A stretch of DNA of 64,000 nucleotides from positions 1 to 64,000 of the forward strand of contig NZ_SNUE01000005.1 in assembly GCF_012027425.1 (NCBI RefSeq), read 5' to 3'. Origin of the DNA: Thermococcus sp. MV5 (GTDB taxonomy: Archaea; Methanobacteriota_B; Thermococci; Thermococcales; Thermococcaceae). This document shows, in pieces, positions 24,482 through 32,579 of the stretch. The position numbers were made by a program, and so were the translations under genes. The notes beneath the pieces were generated by a model, which saw only the letters and a list, made by a program, of their open reading frames with translations, did no database searches and was not told the origin of the DNA. Every line of letters starts with the position of its first letter. The stretch's first letter is position 1.

Positions 24482-24552
24482 TTCTTTCTTTATTCATTTT
24501 TGTCCAGCAAGGCATAAAAAGGGGGAATCACTATTCAGATTTGGTGAGAGAA

Positions 24553-24945
24553 ATGAACGTGAAAGAGTTCAAAAAGATAGCATTGGTTGGTGCAACTTCA
24601 AATCCTACTAAGTATGGGAATATAATCCTTAGGGATCTTCTTGAAAAAGGGTTTGAAGTGTTGCCAGTAAATCCAAAGTACGAGGAAATTGAGGATGTAA
24701 AATGCTATAATACCGTGAAGGACCTCCCAAAAGATGTTGATGTTATAGTCTTTGTAGTTCCGCCTAAAATCGGCCTCCAAATAGCAAAGGATGCTGTAGA
24801 AGCGGGCTTTAGAAAGCTGTGGTTTCAGCCAGGAGCTGAGAGTGAAGAGATTAAAGAGTTTTTGGAAGACCAAAATGTTGAATATAGTTTTAAGAAATGT
24901 ATAATGGTAGAGACAGGCGAGAAGAGAATGTTTTTGGAGGTGTGA
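24553..24945 (+). CDS. CoA-binding (Rossmann) protein, YccU type
   Basis: This is a 130-residue single-domain CoA_binding protein: KKIALVGATSNPTKYGNIILRDLLEKGFEVLPVNPKYEEI at the N terminus and VIVFVVPPKIGLQIAKDAVEAG, LWFQPGAES in the middle. These small proteins resemble the CoA-binding domain of succinyl-CoA synthetase; their substrate is unknown. GGTGAGAG sets the ATG at 24553; the frame is open upstream to 24478 but that part encodes no conserved sequence. Three nt separate it from the DUF302 gene. Confidence 0.85.
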   Translation: MNVKEFKKIALVGATSNPTKYGNIILRDLLEKGFEVLPVNPKYEEIEDVKCYNTVKDLPKDVDVIVFVVPPKIGLQIAKDAVEAGFRKLWFQPGAESEEIKEFLEDQNVEYSFKKCIMVETGEKRMFLEV

Positions 24946-24947
24946 AA

Positions 24948-25322
24948 GTGTTCTATTATGTAAAGAAATTTGAGGAGGATCTTGACTTCCTATGGGAACG
25001 CTTTAAGAAAAGATTGGAGGAGGAAGGTTTTCTCCTCATAGGGGAGAGGATCCCGGTGGCAATTGTTGAGAGAGAAGACGGAATCGTTGCGGATTATCAC
25101 TTACTTTTCATATGTGATAAGGAGCTTGTTGCAGAGCTGGTAAAGATAGACCCCAACATAGGAGCCCTCTTACCATGTACAGGCTTTGGGTATAGACGGG
25201 AAGATGGCAACTACTTAGGGGTTACTCTACCGAGTGTGGCATGGAAAATTGCTGGGAAAGAGATCAGTGAATTAATGAAGCCTATGGAGGAAAGAGTGAA
25301 AGCGATAATCCACTCTTTGTAG
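24948..25322 (+). CDS. DUF302-like protein
   Basis: This 124-residue protein begins at a GTG six nt after GGAGGTG. The sequence VFYYVKKFEEDLDFLWERFKKRLEEEGFLLIGERIPVAIVEREDG and NIGALLPCTGFGYRREDGNYLGVTLPS fits the DUF302 fold, a small alpha/beta domain with a single Cys in the PCTGF loop that may bind a metal or thiol. It is cotranscribed with the CoA-binding gene. No function is established for the family. Confidence 0.7.
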   Translation: MFYYVKKFEEDLDFLWERFKKRLEEEGFLLIGERIPVAIVEREDGIVADYHLLFICDKELVAELVKIDPNIGALLPCTGFGYRREDGNYLGVTLPSVAWKIAGKEISELMKPMEERVKAIIHSL

Positions 25323-25463
25323 TATTATCATTTTCCAAAATGCTTCTGGTATTTGAAATTGTATTGATTTTCCTCTTTTCTAAACTGTACTTATAACTTC
25401 TTTCCATTTTGAGAATAATAAGTCCAATAAACTTCCAGTTATATGTTACCTTGGTGATGTGAT

Positions 25464-25670
25464 ATGGCGAAGGTAGTTTTGAATATCAAAAATATGAGCT
25501 GTCAGCACTGTGTAATGACGATTAAAAGGGCTTTAGAGAAAATTGGGACAAAGGCGGAAGTAAGCTTGAAAGAAAAGAAAGCCGTTGTTGAGTACGACGA
25601 GTCAAAGCTCAAAGTTGATGATTTAATTAATGCTATTGCAAAGTTTGGCTACGAAGCGGAGGTGGCTTGA
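25464..25670 (+). CDS. CopZ-like heavy-metal-associated (HMA) protein
   Basis: This 68-residue ferredoxin-like metallochaperone has the metal-binding CQHC in NIKNMSCQHCVMTIKRALEK. It would carry Cu(I) or another soft metal to a P-type ATPase. Its stop is followed directly by a YHS protein gene, so the two form a small operon. GGTGATGTG precedes the ATG. Confidence 0.9.
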   Translation: MAKVVLNIKNMSCQHCVMTIKRALEKIGTKAEVSLKEKKAVVEYDESKLKVDDLINAIAKFGYEAEVA

Positions 25671-25671
25671 A

Positions 25672-25842
25672 ATGCATATCGATCCAGTTTGTGGAATGGA
25701 AGTTAGCAAAGAAACAGAATTTAAGGTAGAATATGAGGGAAAAATCTATTACTTCTGCTCTTCACAGTGTAAAGCTCAATTTGAAGCAAACCCAGAGAAG
25801 TATGTCAAAAAAGAGCACATGAGACATGGTTGCTGTCATTAG
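25672..25842 (+). CDS. YHS-domain metal-binding protein
   Basis: This 56-residue protein has the YHS/TRASH fold: DPVCGMEVSKETEFKVEYEGKIYYFCSSQCKAQFEANPEKYV. Cys residues in PVCGM and FCSSQC bind a metal, probably copper. It ends in a second Cys-His cluster, HMRHGCCH. It starts one base after the stop of the CopZ-like gene, with GGAGGTGG inside that gene. The same YHS element is found fused to copper ATPases, so a copper role is likely. Confidence 0.88.
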   Translation: MHIDPVCGMEVSKETEFKVEYEGKIYYFCSSQCKAQFEANPEKYVKKEHMRHGCCH

Positions 25843-25883
25843 TTCTTTTCTTTTTTATTTGAGGCGAGATATTTTAACAAAAT

Positions 25884-26621
25884 TTATTCTAGTAATGTTT
25901 TGTCTTTTCTTTTTGGGTTTATCCCCATATTTTTTAAATACTCACCTATGACATCAAGTTCATTTTGGGGAAAACAATGAGCAAGGCACCAGCTTTTATC
26001 TCTTGGAGAAACTAGAGGTGGGCCTACTAAAGGAGTTAATATGATGTAAAAATCTTCGTGTCGTTCAAGATGTTTCAGTGCATCCTCAATATATCTCAAA
26101 ACTATGTACATTGGAAATCCTTTCCCTACAGGGATCCTTAGCTCCAATGGGATCTGGTGATCGGATATTAAGCTTAGACTTTTAAGAAAGATGTTCCAAA
26201 GCTTTTCACTTATTTCCTTGGATAGTCCATAGAGGGATGAGGGTGGCACCTTTAGGTCCGTGGCAATGTGATCAATTAGATCTCTGTTTATTGCTTTCTC
26301 GAGTGGTTTCACCAAAGTTGCATTGGTGTTGAGACTAACGTTTACCCCAAGTTTTTTTACATCCTCTAGCAGAGATTCCAGTTCATTCCACTGAAGAAGG
26401 GGCTCGCCCCCGGTTATATGCAAATAATCAATTAAAAACCTGCTCTCTTTCAAATCTTCAAAAAATTTGTCTCTATTTAATTCTCTGCATTCTATTTTCT
26501 CGGCAATTTTCCAATTATGGCAGAAGGGACATTTTAAATTACATCCACAGAGCCAGAGAGTAAACGTGACTTTTCCATGAACATCTACCATACTAACACT
26601 TTTCCATCCACTTACAAGCAT
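25884..26621 (-). CDS. nrdG: Anaerobic ribonucleotide reductase activase NrdG
   Basis: This 245-residue radical SAM protein makes the glycyl radical on NrdD. The cluster motif is CGCNLKCPFCHNW (C-x3-C-x2-C near residue 30), and ITGGEPLLQWNELE is the SAM-binding GGE motif. GGAGGTGAATTC precedes the ATG. It lies 23 nt after nrdD on the same strand, so the two form an operon. Confidence 0.93.
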   Translation of the reverse strand: MLVSGWKSVSMVDVHGKVTFTLWLCGCNLKCPFCHNWKIAEKIECRELNRDKFFEDLKESRFLIDYLHITGGEPLLQWNELESLLEDVKKLGVNVSLNTNATLVKPLEKAINRDLIDHIATDLKVPPSSLYGLSKEISEKLWNIFLKSLSLISDHQIPLELRIPVGKGFPMYIVLRYIEDALKHLERHEDFYIILTPLVGPPLVSPRDKSWCLAHCFPQNELDVIGEYLKNMGINPKRKDKTLLE

Positions 26622-26644
26622 GAATTCACCTCCAAAATAAAAAG

Positions 26645-28483
26645 TTAAGGAAAATAGTGCTTTCTACTCCAGAACTCCTTTTTTCTGAGTGGATTCCAGT
26701 TCTTTAATGGTCTGTAATACCCAACTATCCGGCTCCATATTTCAACATTTCCAGAACCACAACATGTGCAGTGAGTATATACACCCGTTGCTGAATATCC
26801 ACACTTGTTGCAGAGCGTTATGGAGGGGGTATAACTCCAATAAACCAGATCTGTTTTCATGAGTCTACGCGTAAACTTTGCAAGAGCCTCTGAATCAACT
26901 TCCTCACCTAGGAAGATGTGCATCATCACACCGCCAGTGAAACTTTTTTGGACTATACTCTCTATTTTTATCCTATCACTCAGCTCGAGGTTCCCATAAT
27001 AGGGTGCTATGCTTGTTGAGTATATTGGGTTCTCTGGATCATTAAGGTATTCTGCAAGCTCTGGAAACTCTTTCAAGTCTATCATGGCAAGCTTACCTGC
27101 TGCACTCTCTCCGGGGACTTCTTCTACATTCCATGGAGTTCCACTCTCGTTCATCCATTCACGAGCTTTCTCAACTGCAAACTCGACCATCTTTTTCATA
27201 AGTTCAGCAGCTTCTTTCCATTCTTTCCTTGTTCCCTCAAACCACAGAGAGGGGTTGTTAAGATAAATAGCAGCTGCTTCTGGCAGGCCAAGGATTCCTA
27301 TTGTGTTGAAATGATGCAATGGAAATCCTTCAAGGTACGTATGTATCATACTGTACATGTACCTGTAGTTGGTTATCAAGTTAATGTATCTATTGCGGAA
27401 CCAGTTCATAGTATTTTTAACATTTTCAAGAATCAGCTCATACTCTTCCCAAAATGCAGCATCATCTTTGGATTTTAGAGATATCCTTGGGAGATTTATA
27501 GTAGTAACATTTATTGACCCTGTGACATCTGGCATTGCCCATAACCCACCAAAACGCTGTCTTTCTAACTTTTCAATTGATTTTTCCATACTTTTTTGTA
27601 GTTCAAATGCATGAGAGAGCTCACTCTTATCGATAGTCAATCTGCAGCACATGGCATAGTTTGCATCTGGGTTAACAACATTTGTATTAAGCCAGTAAAA
27701 GCTTCCTTTTTTTGCAGCGGTTGTAAATACTGCCTCAAATACTTCCGGATCGTTCCACAACATTTTTGCTGTTGTCATAATAGTTGGAATTGGGAATGTA
27801 AATGGTCTTCCCTTTTCATCACCCTCTCTTAAGACATTTGTAAGTGCAACCACAAATTTCTTTGCTTCCTCATAATACTCTCCCAAAGGAGAGACATTCT
27901 TCCCTCCATAAATAGCATAATCTTCATCCAACATTTTCTGAGGTGCATCAAGTGTAAGGGTGAAGTTTGTGAAAGGTGTTTGCATGCCAATTCTGGAGGG
28001 ATAATTCAAATTAAAAACAAGTCGCTGTATTTGTTGCTTTATTTCATTTTCATTAAGCTTGTCTTTTCTAATAAATGGTCCTGCATACCATTCTACACTT
28101 GAGAGTGCTTGAGCTCCTGAAAAATAATGCTGCATTGTGATGAGGTAGTTAGCCACATGATCAACAAATGTGTCAAAATGCTTGGCAGGCTTGGAACTTA
28201 TTGTAGGAGTTTTTAATCCTTTTCTTAGTAGTCTTGCAATACTATGGCCTGTACAGTAGGGGAGGTATAAACTGTATGGCAATTTGTGGATATAGATGTC
28301 TCCTCTATAATGATGCTTTAGATACTGGTTTGGAATCAATGTTAAATGACTTGTGAGTGCTTCTTCCATAACAAAAGCAAAGAAACCTGTAGGCCCTGGG
28401 TATCTATTTGCATTTTCTAGAACATTGAGACTATTCCAGCTGGCATATTCCTCGATGATATCCGTCTTTAACTTCTCAGACAT
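26645..28483 (-). CDS. nrdD: Anaerobic ribonucleoside-triphosphate reductase NrdD (class III)
   Basis: This 612-residue class III reductase makes dNTPs by a glycyl radical. C-terminal zinc-site cysteines CNKCGYSATG and HCTCCGSG and the radical-bearing RIVGYY are present. At 612 residues it is shorter than the E. coli enzyme (712) and lacks an obvious N-terminal ATP-cone. The catalytic-loop Cys can be seen in NYAMCCRLTIDKSEL. The ATG at 28483 (MSEKLKTD) follows GGTGACAG. The promoter has TATATA at 28515-28520 and a 17-bp palindrome shared with the acetyl-CoA synthetase gene. Confidence 0.94.
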   Translation of the reverse strand: MSEKLKTDIIEEYASWNSLNVLENANRYPGPTGFFAFVMEEALTSHLTLIPNQYLKHHYRGDIYIHKLPYSLYLPYCTGHSIARLLRKGLKTPTISSKPAKHFDTFVDHVANYLITMQHYFSGAQALSSVEWYAGPFIRKDKLNENEIKQQIQRLVFNLNYPSRIGMQTPFTNFTLTLDAPQKMLDEDYAIYGGKNVSPLGEYYEEAKKFVVALTNVLREGDEKGRPFTFPIPTIMTTAKMLWNDPEVFEAVFTTAAKKGSFYWLNTNVVNPDANYAMCCRLTIDKSELSHAFELQKSMEKSIEKLERQRFGGLWAMPDVTGSINVTTINLPRISLKSKDDAAFWEEYELILENVKNTMNWFRNRYINLITNYRYMYSMIHTYLEGFPLHHFNTIGILGLPEAAAIYLNNPSLWFEGTRKEWKEAAELMKKMVEFAVEKAREWMNESGTPWNVEEVPGESAAGKLAMIDLKEFPELAEYLNDPENPIYSTSIAPYYGNLELSDRIKIESIVQKSFTGGVMMHIFLGEEVDSEALAKFTRRLMKTDLVYWSYTPSITLCNKCGYSATGVYTHCTCCGSGNVEIWSRIVGYYRPLKNWNPLRKKEFWSRKHYFP

Positions 28484-28495
28484 ATCTGTCACCAC

Positions 28496-28512
28496 TTGGA
28501 TATTTTATCCAA
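28496..28512 (-). promoter_or_regulatory. Palindrome TTGGATA-N3-TATCCAA in the nrdD promoter
   Basis: This is a 17-bp site with perfect seven-base arms. It lies just downstream of the TATA box on the minus strand, over the expected transcript start, and directly before the nrdD ribosome binding site. Confidence 0.65.
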
Positions 28513-28649
28513 CTATATAGTGGGAGTATCATGTTAAAAACTTTTTTCTATATAGGACTTGGTTACTTGGCAAAAATATAGGGATATACTTTGTTAAGAC
28601 GACAAAAATGCTTTATATTTGTTATCATAATTTCTTAGAATCAGATTAC

Positions 28650-28663
28650 TCACTTTAAAGTGA
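28650..28663. repeat. 14-bp perfect palindrome in the nrdD-acetyl-CoA synthetase gap
   Basis: TCACTTTAAAGTGA is a perfect palindrome. It stands downstream of a TTTATATT box (28612-28619). A 23-codon frame starts at 28668. No function is assigned; apart from this, the 260-nt gap between nrdD and the synthetase gene holds nothing I can support. Confidence 0.4.
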
Positions 28664-28752
28664 CATCATGAGTATGGCAAATTTTTGTCTTTGTGTCATA
28701 AAATTATGGAAAAATACGTCAGTTTATCAGATGAAATAAAATAGAATATAAA

Positions 28753-30144
28753 TCACCAATTAATATGTTTTCCGTATTTGACTAGTGCATAAACTGCATC
28801 GACGCCGTCTTCGACGGTTTCAAATACTGGAACTCCACATTTTTCGATTCTTCGTGCCATTCTCTCTGGATACCCTCCACCAGGAGCTACGAAAACTATC
28901 GGCTTACCATACTTTTGCAATACTGCAACCTTCTCAACTATTCCTTCGTCAAGAGCTGGGCTTTGGAACAATGCAATAACCACAAGAGCATCAACATTTG
29001 GATCTTCTAAAGCATACCTCATGGCAATCTCATACCTTGTGGAGGGTGCATCACCTATAATGTCAATTGGATTTTTATAGCTCATATGTTCTGGAAGCTT
29101 TTTCTCCCTAATAGCCCTCTCAAACTTTTGCTTTGTTTCTTCACTAAGCTCTGCAACTTTCATTCCAGCTTCAATTATTCCGTCACTCATCATAACTCCA
29201 GCACCGCCACCATTGGTAACTATTGCAATTCTATCGCCCTTTGCCGGCGGTTGCATTGCTAGGGCCTTTGCAAAATTAAAGAGCTGCCTCATTGACCTCG
29301 CGCTTAAAACACCTGTTTGTTCAAACGCTGCTTCATAAATTGCATAGCTTCCAGCCAGTGAACCTGTGTGTGAAGCTGCGGCTTTTGCACCTGCTTCAGT
29401 TCTTCCACTCTTCAAAACTACAATCGGCTTGACCTTTGTTGTATCTTTAGCGGCTTTCAAGAACTTTCTACCATCTTTAACTCCTTCTAAATACAGTGTT
29501 ATGACTTTTGTCTTTTCATCATCTTTTAAGTACTCAATAAAGTCGCTTTCATCCAAATCTGCCATGTTGCCCAGGCTAACGAACTTGCTCATTCCTACTT
29601 CATGGTTTGCAGCCCAGTCGAGAATTGCGGCACCGAAAGCGCCGCTTTGGCTCATGAAGGCTATTGTTCCAAAATGTGGTCTTGCTTGTCTCTCTGGTGG
29701 GTTAAAGTTACAATCAAAGCCATTCTCTAAATTTGTCACACCTAGACAGTTTGGGCCGACTAGTCTAATTCCCCATTTTCTTGCCCTTCTTACCAATTCT
29801 TCTTCTAAATCTGCTCTTCCAGCCTCTTTAAATCCAGCGCTTATAACAACTGCACCTTTTACGCCTTTCTGACCACATTGGTCAATAACATCTGGAACAA
29901 ACTTTGCTGGAACCGCTATAACCGCAACATCAACATCTCCTGGAACATCTAAAATACTTTTATAAACGATAAACTTCTTTCCATTTATTCTTATTTCACC
30001 CCCCTTGACATTAACAGCGTAAACTTTTCCATTGAAATTTCTCATTATAGAGCGCATTATGGCATTCCCGACTTTTTTGGGGATATCTGAAGCACCAATA
30101 ACTGCCACGCTCTTTGGATAAAACAAGACATCAAGCTCCTTCAA
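28753..30144 (-). CDS. acdA: Acetyl-CoA synthetase (ADP-forming) alpha subunit
   Basis: This 463-residue protein converts acyl-CoA, ADP and phosphate to acid, ATP and CoA, the main energy-yielding step of Thermococcales fermentations. Domains are an N-terminal CoA-binding domain (SVAVIGASDIPKKVGNAIMRSI), a succinyl-CoA ligase-like domain (FMSQSGAFGAAILDW) and the phosphohistidine loop AASHTGSLAGSY. The ATP-grasp beta subunit is not next to it, as in P. furiosus. I chose the TTG at 30144 after GAGGTGAAAAAG; an in-frame GTG lies in the ribosome binding site. The paralogue (ACD I or II) cannot be told with certainty. Confidence 0.93.
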   Translation of the reverse strand: MKELDVLFYPKSVAVIGASDIPKKVGNAIMRSIMRNFNGKVYAVNVKGGEIRINGKKFIVYKSILDVPGDVDVAVIAVPAKFVPDVIDQCGQKGVKGAVVISAGFKEAGRADLEEELVRRARKWGIRLVGPNCLGVTNLENGFDCNFNPPERQARPHFGTIAFMSQSGAFGAAILDWAANHEVGMSKFVSLGNMADLDESDFIEYLKDDEKTKVITLYLEGVKDGRKFLKAAKDTTKVKPIVVLKSGRTEAGAKAAASHTGSLAGSYAIYEAAFEQTGVLSARSMRQLFNFAKALAMQPPAKGDRIAIVTNGGGAGVMMSDGIIEAGMKVAELSEETKQKFERAIREKKLPEHMSYKNPIDIIGDAPSTRYEIAMRYALEDPNVDALVVIALFQSPALDEGIVEKVAVLQKYGKPIVFVAPGGGYPERMARRIEKCGVPVFETVEDGVDAVYALVKYGKHINW

Positions 30145-30156
30145 CTTTTTCACCTC

Positions 30157-30173
30157 TTGGATAATTTATCCAA
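30157..30173 (-). promoter_or_regulatory. Palindrome TTGGATA-N3-TATCCAA in the acdA promoter
   Basis: It is the same 17-bp site as in the nrdD promoter, differing only in the middle. A TTTATAAAT box at 30190-30198 places the transcript start at the palindrome. Confidence 0.65.
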
Positions 30174-30577
30174 CTGTGAGAACTTTACATTTATAAAGAT
30201 TTTGTCCGTTTGGAAGTGCTTGATAAATACCCAAAATAAATCTAAACAAAGAAAGTGAGGATTATATAAGAACTATTTCATCTTTGTGTTGTTTAAAGCC
30301 CGCTAGAGGGTAATGGGGGGGTTAAATCACTTTTCTACTACATTTAATGAGTATTCTAACCGTCGAAATTTCTAGATTTTGGTTTCATAACCTAAAAGTT
30401 GGCCTCCTCCCCACCGTGAAGGGTAGGGCTTTCAAATGGTAATTGTGTTGCTTACGAATAATCTAACGAAGCCAAAATAAGTTGTGAATATGGTTGCTTA
30501 AATAATGTCATTTCATGCTATCTTTTCCTCTTTCGTGTGAAATACTTTTATAAAGGCTCTATTTTGAATTTATTTCC
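30174..30577. other. Intergenic region with one hairpin element
   Basis: The 400-nt gap between the synthetase and the DMT permease holds no gene. It contains the hairpin element at 30401-30436 and a TATA box TTTTATAAAG at 30547-30556, 22-25 nt before the permease ATG. Confidence 0.6.
30401..30436 (-). repeat. Orphan TnpB guide-RNA (omega RNA) scaffold-like hairpin A
   Basis: On the minus strand it reads GAAAGCCCTACCCTTCACGG then TGGGGAGGAGGCC. The core stem is CCTACCC with GGTGGGG and the 3' part carries the GGGGAGGAGG end seen in copies C and D. It is the most diverged of the minus-strand copies. No tnpB gene is next to it. Confidence 0.5.
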
Positions 30578-31480
30578 ATGACGCATCACTATGGCTATGT
30601 GAGTGCAGTTTTAGCCGCCCTGCTCTTTGGAATAAGCTCGACACTAAATAAAATCGCACTTAGAAATGTTCATCCAGTGATAATAGCAGGAAGTATCTAT
30701 CTAACGGCGGGGGTAGTTTTAATGTTCCTTCGCTTTACGCCGCTCAAAGACAAGCTCCTCAAAAAGCTTGAATTTAAAGTTAAAACTCAAGAGTTCTTCT
30801 CAAGGCGAGACCTCTTGCTATTGACTTTTATAGTACTTTTTGGATCTTTCTTGGCACCTCTTTCATTCATGTTCGGCTTGAATAAGACAACAGCCGTTAA
30901 TGCATCCCTCTTACTCAATACTGAGACGTTGTTCACTGTTTTAATAGCCCTTTTAGTCTTTAAAGAAAAAGCCTCAAGAAGAAGCATTATCGGAATTCTC
31001 TTAATCTTAATTGGAGCCGTTGTGATCTCGACAGAGAACTTTAGGGAAGTAGAGCTGAGCAAAGGCATCCTTGGGAACATTTTAATAATCTTGGCAGGTC
31101 TTTCATGGGCGATAGACAATAATTTGAGCAAGTTGCTAAGCGTTAAGAAGGATCTGCTTTTAGTGACTTCACTAAAAGGGCTGTTTGGAGGGAGCGCGTT
31201 ATTAATTTTGGCTTCTCTAGTTGGAATTCCTTTCTACATCCCACTTCAAAGCCTTCCATATGTATTAACGGTCGGTGCTTTTAGCATAGGCTTTTCTATC
31301 GTATTATTTCTATTTGCTCTAAGAGAAATTGGAGCTATGAAAACAGGGGCAATTTTTTCGACTTCCTCATTAATCGGCGCTCTCTTTGCTTTTTTAATCC
31401 TTGGAGAGAATTTCACTCTTTTAAAAGCATTTTTTGGCATTTTGATGTTCTTTGGAGTGTATTTGTTATCTCTGGAGTAA
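30578..31480 (+). CDS. DMT-superfamily (EamA) permease
   Basis: This 300-residue protein has ten membrane helices in two EamA repeats (VLAALLFGISSTLNKIALRNV; ILAGLSWAIDNNLSKLL). The family exports small metabolites or amino acids; the substrate is unknown. The ATG lies about 25 nt after a TTTTATAAAG box, so the mRNA is probably leaderless and there is no ribosome binding site. It is followed by a nitroreductase gene with its own GGTGATGG site. Confidence 0.85.
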   Translation: MTHHYGYVSAVLAALLFGISSTLNKIALRNVHPVIIAGSIYLTAGVVLMFLRFTPLKDKLLKKLEFKVKTQEFFSRRDLLLLTFIVLFGSFLAPLSFMFGLNKTTAVNASLLLNTETLFTVLIALLVFKEKASRRSIIGILLILIGAVVISTENFREVELSKGILGNILIILAGLSWAIDNNLSKLLSVKKDLLLVTSLKGLFGGSALLILASLVGIPFYIPLQSLPYVLTVGAFSIGFSIVLFLFALREIGAMKTGAIFSTSSLIGALFAFLILGENFTLLKAFFGILMFFGVYLLSLE

Positions 31481-31521
31481 ACCTTATGTGAAAAAATGCT
31501 CATTAATTTCTAGGTGATGGT

Positions 31522-32112
31522 ATGGAGATTAAACTACCCGAGCCAAAAATTAAAGGAGAAATGAGCCTTGAGGAAGCTATATACAGGAGAAAGAGCATTA
31601 GGAGATATACCTCAGAACCATTAACTCTTAGCGAGCTCTCTCAAGTTCTCTGGGCCGCTTACGGTATAAACGCTTGGGGAAAGAAAACCTCTCCAAGTGC
31701 AGGTGCAAGGTATCCTTTTGAGGTATATGTCGTTGTTAGCAGTGTTGAGAGTCTTGATCCCGGGTTATACCATTATGACGGGAAGAGGCATGTTCTAAAG
31801 CTTATTCGAAAGGGAAATTTAAGAGAAGAACTCGCTTGTGCATGTCTCGGGCAGAAATGTGTTGCTACCGCTCCGGTGAACATTGTGGTAGCTGCCCACT
31901 ATGAAAGAACCACGAGCAGGTATGGTGAGAGAGGAATAAGATACGTGCACATAGATGCTGGACATATGGGACAAAATATTTACCTCCAGGCGACGGCTTT
32001 AGGCCTTGGAACTGTTGCAGTTGGTGCTTTTCGAGACGAGGAAGTCAAAAAGGTAATTGATGTTGAAGGAGAGCCGCTTTATATCTTCCCTCTTGGAAAG
32101 CCTGCTGAATAA
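31522..32112 (+). CDS. SagB-type nitroreductase family protein
   Basis: This 196-residue flavoprotein has the nitroreductase FMN motifs: RRKSIRRYTSEPLTLSELSQVLWAAYG near the N terminus, TSPSAGARYPFEVYVVV, and the C-terminal HIDAGHMGQNIYLQATALGLGTVAVGAF. The latter fits the SagB-like branch. It probably reduces a small electron acceptor with NAD(P)H or ferredoxin; the substrate cannot be read. It lies 41 nt after the DMT permease and could be in the same transcript. Confidence 0.88.
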   Translation: MEIKLPEPKIKGEMSLEEAIYRRKSIRRYTSEPLTLSELSQVLWAAYGINAWGKKTSPSAGARYPFEVYVVVSSVESLDPGLYHYDGKRHVLKLIRKGNLREELACACLGQKCVATAPVNIVVAAHYERTTSRYGERGIRYVHIDAGHMGQNIYLQATALGLGTVAVGAFRDEEVKKVIDVEGEPLYIFPLGKPAE

Positions 32113-32177
32113 CTCCCTTATTCTCTTTCTTCTCCAGTTCATACCTCACTCATTTCTGTCCAGTAACATTTATAAGA

Positions 32178-32201
32178 ACATTTGCACAATTGCTCAAATG
32201 T
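32178..32201 (+). promoter_or_regulatory. Probable ArsR operator upstream of the metal-ATPase operon
   Basis: ACATTTGCACAA-TTGCTCAAATGT is palindromic at 10 of 12 paired positions with TTTG and CAAA half-sites, as expected for an ArsR/SmtB-type operator. A TTTATAAG box lies just upstream (32169-32176), so the operator covers the transcript start. Confidence 0.6.
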
Positions 32202-32214
32202 AGAGGTGATAAAA

Positions 32215-32577
32215 ATGAGTAATGAAAAAGGGACGGAAGTGTGTAAGGTGTATGAGGAGCATTTGGACAAAATCATTAAAACCAAAGAAAAATTGCCCGG
32301 TGATGAAGTTATTCTTGAGGTTTCCAATTTCTTTGATGCTTTAGGTAACCCTACAAGGCTTAAGATACTCTTTGCTCTGCTGGAGGATGAGCTTTGCACA
32401 TGTGATTTATCCAACATAACTGGCTTGTCAGTTTCAGCTATATCTCATCAGCTTAGGATTTTAAAGGATAGAAAAATCGTCACATACAGGAAGGACGGAA
32501 AGAACGTCTTTTACCGCTTGGATGACGAGCACATAAGGAAGATTTTGAAGGTTGCGCTCAAGCACATGGAGGAGTAA
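32215..32577 (+). CDS. ArsR/SmtB-family metal-sensing repressor
   Basis: This 120-residue winged-helix protein has the ArsR fold with the metal site ELCTCDL (residues 62-68), the alpha-3-type CxC motif of CadC-like sensors, and SVSAISHQLRILKDRKIVTYRKDGKNVFYRL as recognition helix and wing. The N terminus adds a Cys in TEVCKVYEEH that could complete the site. It is cotranscribed with the ATPase that follows two bases later; metal binding would release it from the palindrome upstream. GAGGTGA sets the ATG. Confidence 0.92.
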   Translation: MSNEKGTEVCKVYEEHLDKIIKTKEKLPGDEVILEVSNFFDALGNPTRLKILFALLEDELCTCDLSNITGLSVSAISHQLRILKDRKIVTYRKDGKNVFYRLDDEHIRKILKVALKHMEE

Positions 32578-32579
32578 AA

